9,469 nt of DNA, taken from NCBI GenBank assembly GCA_963619835.1, contig CAVEYD010000037.1:1-9469 (forward strand), written 5' to 3'. The translations under genes were made by a program, and so were the position numbers. The notes beneath the pieces are model-generated. The model was not told where the DNA came from, searched no databases, and saw only the letters and a list, made by a program, of their open reading frames with translations. Positions 6,072 through 9,469 of this stretch are shown piece by piece (the stretch's first letter is position 1; every line of letters starts with the position of its first letter). This DNA is from Fimimonas sp963619835. Its GTDB lineage: Bacteria > Bacillota > Clostridia > Christensenellales > CAG-314.

Positions 6072-7943
6072 TTATTTGCCTACAAACATTGCACGCATTG
6101 CATTTAAAATTGCTATCATGCACACACCCACATCCGCAAGTATTGCAATTATAAGCCCAAATGCTATTTTGTCTAAAATACCTATTGCCGAAAGTACAAG
6201 TACGGCAAATTTAACGGCAAGCGAAAAGATGATATTTTCTTTTACAATTTTCATCGTCTTTTTCGATATTCTTTTTGCTGTTCCTATTGCAGTGGGATTG
6301 TCCATCATCAACACGATATCTGCCGATTCTATTGCAACATCGCTTCCCATTGCTCCCATTGCTATTCCAACATCGGATGATGCAAGTACAGGTGCATCGT
6401 TTATTCCGTCTCCGACAAAAGCAACTTTGTGTTCTTTTTTCAATTCATTAACTTTTTCAACTTTGTCTTGTGGTAAAAGTTGACTGTAATATTTTGAAAC
6501 ACCCAGTTTGTTGGCTATTTCCGATGCTGTCTTTTCGTTATCTCCGGTCAACATAATTGTTTCACATTTTTGGTGGTTCAAGTCTTTAATTGCATCTGCC
6601 GAGTCAACTTTAATTTGATCGGCTATAGTTATGTAACCAACAAACTTATTGTTTTTTGCAACATAAACTACCGTTCCGTGCGAGCACTCAACGTAGTTAA
6701 TGTTGTTTTCGTTCATCAACTTGTCGTTTCCGCATAAAATCACATCACCGTTTTCGGTTGTGGCTTTTATGCCACGGCCGGCAATTTCTTTAGTTTCAGC
6801 ATTTATTTTTTCACCGTTATATGTCTTGCAAATAGATTGTGCAATTGGGTGATTACTGTATTGTTCGGCAATTACAGCTGTTTTTATAACCTCGTTTTCT
6901 ATTTCTTTTGGGTAAATTCCGTCAACTTCAAAATTTCCCTTTGTTAATGTTCCCGTCTTGTCAAATGCGACAACATCTACTTTAGAAAGCGTTTCCAAAT
7001 AACTGCTGCCTTTTACCAAAATACCTTTTTTGCTTGCGGCGGCTATTCCTCCAAAGAAGCTTAACGGAACGGATATAACCAATGCACACGGGCAAGAAAC
7101 AAACAAAAACATCATTGAACGTTTAAGCCATTTAGCCCAAACTGCTCCCTCACCTATTCCTAAAAATAGTGGTGGAATAACACCAATTGCAATTGCAAGG
7201 AAAAACACAATAGGAGTGTAATATTTGCTAAATTTTGTAATAAAGTTTTCTGCAGGTGATTTTACTGCCGTTGCATTTTCAACAAGGTCAAGAATTTTTG
7301 CTACAGTGCTGTTATCGTAGTTGCTTGTTGTTTCAATGTAAAGCACGCCGTCAATGTTCAGGCATCCACTTACAACATTGTCGCCGACTGTCGCGTTTTT
7401 AGGTAAACTTTCCCCTGTAATTGCAGACGTGTCAAGTCTTGCGTTTCCTTTTTTCACAATACCGTCAAGCGCTATTTTATCGCCGGCCTTAACAACTATC
7501 GTTTCTCCAATTTGCACTTCGGAAGGTTCAACTTGTATTTCTTGTCCGTCTCTTACTACAACAGCTGTTTCAGGACGGATATCCATCAGCGATGCTATGT
7601 TTTTACGACTTTTGCCGACTGCATAGTGTTCAAAAAGTTCCCCGATTTGGTACAGTAGCATTACGGCTGCCGCATCGGGATACTCACCTATTGTAAATGC
7701 GCCGATAGTGGCAATTGTCATCAAAAAGTTTTCGTCAAATATGTTGCCGTGAATAATATGTTCAACAGCCTCAATCAAAACATCGTATCCAATAACCAGG
7801 TAGACTGCTAAAAACATCAACATGTCATATAGTTCAAAGCCATTAACGGTAGGCAATGCAACTGTAAAATGCACAATCAAAGCCACAATATAAATAAATA
7901 CTGCAACAATTAACCTAATAAAAAGCTTTTTATCTTTTGACAT
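6072..7943 (-). CDS. cadA: P1B-type heavy-metal ATPase (Zn/Cd/Pb efflux), lacking N-terminal HMA domain
   Basis: This membrane pump should use ATP to export soft divalent metals. The 623-aa protein has all P-type signatures: TGES (176-179) in the actuator domain, CPC (284-286) in the metal-transport helix, the phosphorylated D328 in DKTGT, the P1B-specific HP pair (365-366), TGDN (466-469) and GDGIND (511-516). The CPC motif, K578 in the seventh helix and D604 (LADVG) in the eighth match the P1B-2 Zn/Cd/Pb group typified by ZntA and CadA. Hydrophobic helices lie near 8-30, 37-60, 72-86, 88-104, 243-263, 275-300, 572-590 and 593-615. The first helix begins by residue 8, so no N-terminal metal-binding domain is attached. 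That domain is encoded separately just upstream. AAGGGG (7956-7951) lies 7 nt before the ATG. It is the last gene of an operon with an ArsR-type regulator. Confidence 0.96.
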   Translation of the reverse strand: MSKDKKLFIRLIVAVFIYIVALIVHFTVALPTVNGFELYDMLMFLAVYLVIGYDVLIEAVEHIIHGNIFDENFLMTIATIGAFTIGEYPDAAAVMLLYQIGELFEHYAVGKSRKNIASLMDIRPETAVVVRDGQEIQVEPSEVQIGETIVVKAGDKIALDGIVKKGNARLDTSAITGESLPKNATVGDNVVSGCLNIDGVLYIETTSNYDNSTVAKILDLVENATAVKSPAENFITKFSKYYTPIVFFLAIAIGVIPPLFLGIGEGAVWAKWLKRSMMFLFVSCPCALVISVPLSFFGGIAAASKKGILVKGSSYLETLSKVDVVAFDKTGTLTKGNFEVDGIYPKEIENEVIKTAVIAEQYSNHPIAQSICKTYNGEKINAETKEIAGRGIKATTENGDVILCGNDKLMNENNINYVECSHGTVVYVAKNNKFVGYITIADQIKVDSADAIKDLNHQKCETIMLTGDNEKTASEIANKLGVSKYYSQLLPQDKVEKVNELKKEHKVAFVGDGINDAPVLASSDVGIAMGAMGSDVAIESADIVLMMDNPTAIGTAKRISKKTMKIVKENIIFSLAVKFAVLVLSAIGILDKIAFGLIIAILADVGVCMIAILNAMRAMFVGK

Positions 7944-7963
7944 AACAATTCCCCTTCAATGAA

Positions 7964-8158
7964 TTATGCTTTAATAATGCAATCCGGTTCAATTCTCTTG
8001 CAAACTTTTTTTATTTCCGCAATGATTTCCTTTTCGTTAGTTTCGTCAAGTTCCAAAGTCATTTTTTGCATAAGAAAATTGACATTTGCGTTTTGTACTC
8101 CATCTATTTTTTTAATTGCACATTCCATTTTGGCAGCGCAGTTTGCACAGTCTAAATC
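7964..8158 (-). CDS. HMA-domain metal-binding protein (5' end lost in assembly gap)
   Basis: The plus strand contains Ns here, so this short gene is easily missed. The minus strand from 8158 to the stop at 7966-7964 reads as 64 codons without interruption, beginning DLDCANCAAKMECAIKKIDG and continuing VQNANVNFLMQKMTLEL. This is a heavy-metal-associated domain: DCANC supplies the two metal-binding Cys, followed by the IDGV turn and the NVNFLMQKM strand. The tail KKVCKRIEPDC resembles the end of the N-terminal domain of Cd/Zn ATPases. The start codon and SD must lie in or beyond the ten Ns at 8159-8168. The stop is 20 nt before the ATPase ATG, and the ATPase has its own SD, so the two are separate proteins in one operon. 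It probably delivers or senses metal for the pump. A full-length product of about 70-75 aa is inferred. Confidence 0.88.
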   Translation of the reverse strand, partial: DLDCANCAAKMECAIKKIDGVQNANVNFLMQKMTLELDETNEKEIIAEIKKVCKRIEPDCIIKA

Positions 8159-8168
8159 NNNNNNNNNN
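8159..8168. other. Assembly gap (ten Ns)
   Basis: Ten consecutive undetermined bases. They cover the 5' end of the HMA-domain gene. Ten bases cannot hold both a start codon at the usual distance before the DCANC motif and a Shine-Dalgarno site, and no ATG is present in frame after the gap, so the true missing length is probably larger. Confidence 0.95.
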
Positions 8169-8210
8169 TTATTAACTTATTTTTTTTTATATTTATTTTG
8201 TCTACAAAAA

Positions 8211-8579
8211 TTATTCTTTTGTATGTTCAATTGCAAGTTCAATTATTTTTTGTACGTGTTCATCATCCAAACTGTAGTATATTTCTTTTCCGTCTCGTCT
8301 GCTTCTCACTAGTTTAGATTGTCTTAATATTCTAAGCTGATGCGAAACGGCCGATTTTGACATGCACAGTAGTGTGCAGATATCGCAAACACAAAGTTCT
8401 GCCTGAGTCAATGCCGACAAAATTCTAATTCTTGTTGAATCGCCAAATATCTTAAAAAGTTCGGCAACGTCGTAAAGTAAGTCTTCGTTGGGCATGTCAA
8501 CTGAGACTTGTTCTACAACATCTTCGTGCACATGTTCATATTCGCAGACGTTTTCATTGTTTTGTATTTCTTTTGTCAT
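8211..8579 (-). CDS. ArsR/SmtB-family metal-sensing repressor (CadC-like)
   Basis: The 122-aa protein is a winged-helix metal sensor expected to repress its own operon and to leave DNA when it binds metal. The core starts LFKIFGDSTRIRIL (41-54). The recognition region is MSKSAVSHQLRIL (73-85) and the wing includes RRDGKEIYYSL (94-104). Two metal sites are visible. One is the soft-metal alpha-3N type: C63 and C65 in ELCVCD plus N-terminal C12 and nearby H16/H18, as in CadC. The other is the alpha-5 type: D106, H108, H119 and E122 with the exact DxH-x10-HxxE spacing of SmtB. C68 and C72 are extra thiols. Having only one N-terminal Cys differs from CadC. GAGG (8590-8587) lies 7 nt before the ATG. 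It is the first gene of the operon, behind a strong promoter with a palindromic operator. Confidence 0.96.
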   Translation of the reverse strand: MTKEIQNNENVCEYEHVHEDVVEQVSVDMPNEDLLYDVAELFKIFGDSTRIRILSALTQAELCVCDICTLLCMSKSAVSHQLRILRQSKLVRSRRDGKEIYYSLDDEHVQKIIELAIEHTKE

Positions 8580-8607
8580 TTTTTAACCTCGCTCAAAAAA
8601 AAATAAA

Positions 8608-8639
8608 ACAAACAGTTGAATAATTGTTCAACTGTTTGT
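8608..8639. promoter_or_regulatory. Palindromic operator for the ArsR-type regulator
   Basis: ACAAACAGTTGAA (8608-8620) and TTCAACTGTTTGT (8627-8639) are perfect inverted repeats around TAATTG, which is itself symmetrical except at one pair. The core TTGAA-N6-TTCAA resembles ArsR/SmtB operators. It directly follows the -10 of the operon promoter and covers the predicted start site (8633), so bound repressor should block initiation. The transcript would begin with AGTTGAA pairing to TTCAACT, a 7-bp hairpin at its 5' end. Confidence 0.85.
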
Positions 8640-8668
8640 ATATTATCATCATACTTTGTGTATGTCAA
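8640..8668 (-). promoter_or_regulatory. Promoter of the heavy-metal operon
   Basis: On the minus strand there is a perfect TTGACA (8668-8663), exactly 17 bp, then TAATAT (8645-8640). A TG one base before the -10 makes it an extended -10 promoter. It should be strong when not repressed. The predicted start is A at 8633, about 54 nt before the regulator's ATG. Confidence 0.88.
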
Positions 8669-9010
8669 CTATTTTAACAATTTTTTTTAATAAATTTTGT
8701 TGTGCTAAAAAAATCATATTTGTATTTGTAAAAGGCGCTAATTTCACAAATATAAATCAATTCAAATTACATACAAAGCAGTGGTGAAAGCAAATAACAT
8801 AAATTATGTAGAATTAAAATAGTGTTTTAACTGTAACATATAAGAATTTAATATATGATTACACACTTTGTCTCAATCATATAACTTATCGTTAATATAG
8901 CTACAAAATTATAATTATCATAAATATTACTATCCTATTACGTTTTTCAAGAATATATATTTATTTTTTTCCAATGGGTTTATTTATTCTGCATTTATGT
9001 AAGATAATAC
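8669..9010. other. Non-coding stretch between the metal-operon promoter and the cold-shock gene terminator
   Basis: About 340 bases of very AT-rich DNA. I find no open reading frame with a ribosome-binding site on either strand and no recognisable tRNA, rRNA or common small RNA. It contains the two-part inverted repeat at 8840-8889 and a short palindrome, ACATAA-A-TTATGT, at 8797-8809. Otherwise I see nothing in it. Confidence 0.7.
8840..8889. repeat. Two-part inverted repeat in the non-coding stretch
   Basis: TATATGATT (8852-8860) and AATCATATA (8875-8883) are perfect 9-bp inverted repeats around a 14-nt loop. Outside them, ATAAG (8840-8844) and CTTAT (8885-8889) can pair after an asymmetric internal loop. 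No T run follows on either strand, so it is not a normal terminator. It could be a protein site, part of a small RNA, or chance in AT-rich DNA. Confidence 0.4.
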
Positions 9011-9052
9011 AAAAAACAAGAAAAGAGCGTCCTCATTTAGAGAACGCTCTTT
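9011..9052 (-). terminator. Terminator of the cold-shock protein gene
   Basis: On the minus strand, AAAGAGCGT (9052-9044) pairs with ACGCTCTTT (9030-9022) as a 9-bp stem. The 13-nt loop can form a further 3-bp CTC/GAG stem. The 3' side continues TCTTGTTTTTT to 9011. It starts 15 nt after the stop codon. Confidence 0.88.
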
Positions 9053-9067
9053 GTGGTTTTGCAATTA

Positions 9068-9277
9068 TTATTGAATAGGTGTTACGTTTGCAGCACGAAG
9101 TTTTCCGTTTTTCGAATCTTGTTCGATATCAAAAGAAACTTTTTGTCCGTCAGCTAACGTTTTATATCCGTCAACATTTATAGCAGAAAAATGTACAAAA
9201 ACATCTTCTCCGCCTTCGTCGTTGGAAATAAATCCGTAACCTTTGCTTGCATTAAACCATTTAACTGTACCGGTCAT
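9068..9277 (-). CDS. Cold-shock domain protein (CspA family)
   Basis: A single OB-fold RNA chaperone that binds single-stranded RNA and keeps transcripts unfolded, often induced by cold or stress. The protein is 69 aa, a normal length. It begins MTGTVKWFNASKGYGFI, with RNP1 as KGYGFI (12-17) and RNP2 as VFVHF (26-30); the aromatic nucleic-acid-binding residues W7, F8, Y14, F16, F27, H29 and F30 are all present. The reading frame is open further upstream to an ATG at 9331, but the real start is 9277. It matches the family N-terminus and has a near-perfect GGAGGT 8 nt upstream, while the 18 extra residues resemble nothing in the family. It is monocistronic, with its own strong promoter, a predicted 98-nt leader and a terminator. 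Confidence 0.97.
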   Translation of the reverse strand: MTGTVKWFNASKGYGFISNDEGGEDVFVHFSAINVDGYKTLADGQKVSFDIEQDSKNGKLRAANVTPIQ

Positions 9278-9285
9278 GTGGTGGT

Positions 9286-9292
9286 ACCTCCA
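9286..9292 (-). promoter_or_regulatory. Ribosome-binding site that fixes the cold-shock gene start
   Basis: TGGAGGT (9292-9286, minus strand) is almost fully complementary to the 16S anti-SD and lies 8 nt before the ATG at 9277. TGGAGG can also pair with CCTCTA (9319-9314) earlier in the leader: 6 bp including one G-U, 21-nt loop. Confidence 0.85.
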
Positions 9293-9349
9293 AAAAAATT
9301 TTGTAACCGAACGTAGAGGACTGCACTGCATAAAACTTATCTATGTTGT

Positions 9350-9374
9350 GTAACGGCACCTACTTTTCCATTAC
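9350..9374 (-). promoter_or_regulatory. 5'-terminal stem-loop of the cold-shock leader
   Basis: GTAATGG (9374-9368) and CCGTTAC (9356-9350) form a 7-bp stem with one G-U pair and an 11-nt loop, AAAAGTAGGTG. It begins one base after the predicted transcription start at 9375. The loop's GTAGG could pair with CC-T-CTAC further down the leader, the same segment that can mask the SD. A second small hairpin, CATAGA/TTTATG, lies between them. Confidence 0.5.
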
Positions 9375-9381
9375 TCTTTTT

Positions 9382-9410
9382 ATTATAAACATTACTTTTT
9401 TATAAGTCAA
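9382..9410 (-). promoter_or_regulatory. Promoter of the cold-shock protein gene
   Basis: On the minus strand, TTGACT (9410-9405), exactly 17 bp, then a perfect TATAAT (9387-9382), preceded upstream by A/T-rich runs that could act as an UP element. The predicted start near 9375 gives a 98-nt leader, long for this genome and typical of cold-shock genes. Confidence 0.88.
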
Positions 9411-9469
9411 TATTTTTTTTAATAATGTATTTATTGATTAAATGTTCGCTTTTGTGCTTTTTATTATGC

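Noticed and set aside
6076..6483. Plus-strand 135-aa frame opposite the ATPase
   Set aside because: It is antisense to the conserved GDGIND region of the pump and its composition is that of a shadow frame.
8181..8210. Inverted repeat TTTTGT-CT-ACAAAA after the regulator gene as a terminator
   Set aside because: The loop is only two bases, too tight for a stable stem of that length, and no proper U tail follows. The downstream genes belong to the same operon.
7959..8312. Plus-strand 117-aa frame running through the Ns
   Set aside because: It is only open because of the undetermined bases. The opposite strand carries clear HMA-domain and ArsR-type genes.
8595..8639. The operator palindrome followed by a T-rich run on the minus strand as an intrinsic terminator
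   Set aside because: The predicted start site lies inside the first arm, so the full hairpin is not transcribed from this promoter. Its place after the -10 fits an operator.
9278..9331. N-terminal extension of the cold-shock protein starting at an ATG at 9331
   Set aside because: The extra 18 residues are unlike the family, and the ATG at 9277 has a near-perfect SD. The extension is part of the leader RNA.
1..9469. Mobile elements, CRISPR arrays, phage or toxin-antitoxin and defence genes
   Set aside because: No transposase, integrase, regularly spaced repeats, terminal inverted repeats or recognisable defence proteins were seen on either strand.

Overview
The window looks like a chromosomal contig from a low-GC, Gram-positive-type bacterium, most likely Clostridia or a related uncultivated Firmicutes lineage. 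The base composition is very AT-rich and Shine-Dalgarno sites are strong (GGAG/GGAGG). Promoters follow the TTGACA-N17-TATAAT pattern and terminators are short U-tailed hairpins. The greA-lysS order and the CadC-like regulator also fit. A run of ten Ns at 8159-8168 shows this is a scaffold, possibly metagenome-assembled. I cannot assign a genus.

Layout. Positions 41-473 (minus strand): a small uncharacterised protein gene, then a tRNA-Gly with anticodon CCC, then a good intrinsic terminator. Positions 681-2597 (plus): a divergent MTA/SAH-nucleosidase-like protein followed by a DUF362 protein carrying two [4Fe-4S] motifs; they are probably one transcription unit. Positions 2631-4815 (plus): greA and lysS behind a strong promoter. 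A terminator-like hairpin lies in the greA leader and a second one lies between the two genes. A 12-bp hairpin at 4849-4880 separates lysS from the convergent M42 metallopeptidase gene (4886-5914, minus), which has its own promoter. Positions 6018-8668 (minus): a heavy-metal resistance operon reading regulator, free HMA metal-binding domain, P1B-type ATPase, terminator. Positions 8669-9010 are non-coding. Positions 9011-9410 (minus): a monocistronic cold-shock protein gene with a predicted 98-nt structured leader.

How the genes work together. The metal operon is the most complete unit. An ArsR/SmtB regulator with both metal sites of the CadC/SmtB group should bind a 13-6-13 palindrome placed on the start of its own promoter, and should be released by Cd, Pb or Zn. 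That would express a metal-binding domain and an efflux ATPase. The ATPase lacks the usual N-terminal metal-binding domain because it is encoded separately; the 5' end of that small gene is lost in the assembly gap. The other genes are mostly housekeeping: transcript-cleavage factor, lysyl-tRNA synthetase, nucleosidase, aminopeptidase and RNA chaperone.

The observations most worth following are regulatory. They are the terminator-like hairpin in the greA leader, the cold-shock leader that could mask its own ribosome-binding site, and the operator that also encodes a hairpin at the 5' end of the metal-operon mRNA. I see no mobile element, CRISPR array, prophage or clearly new defence system.
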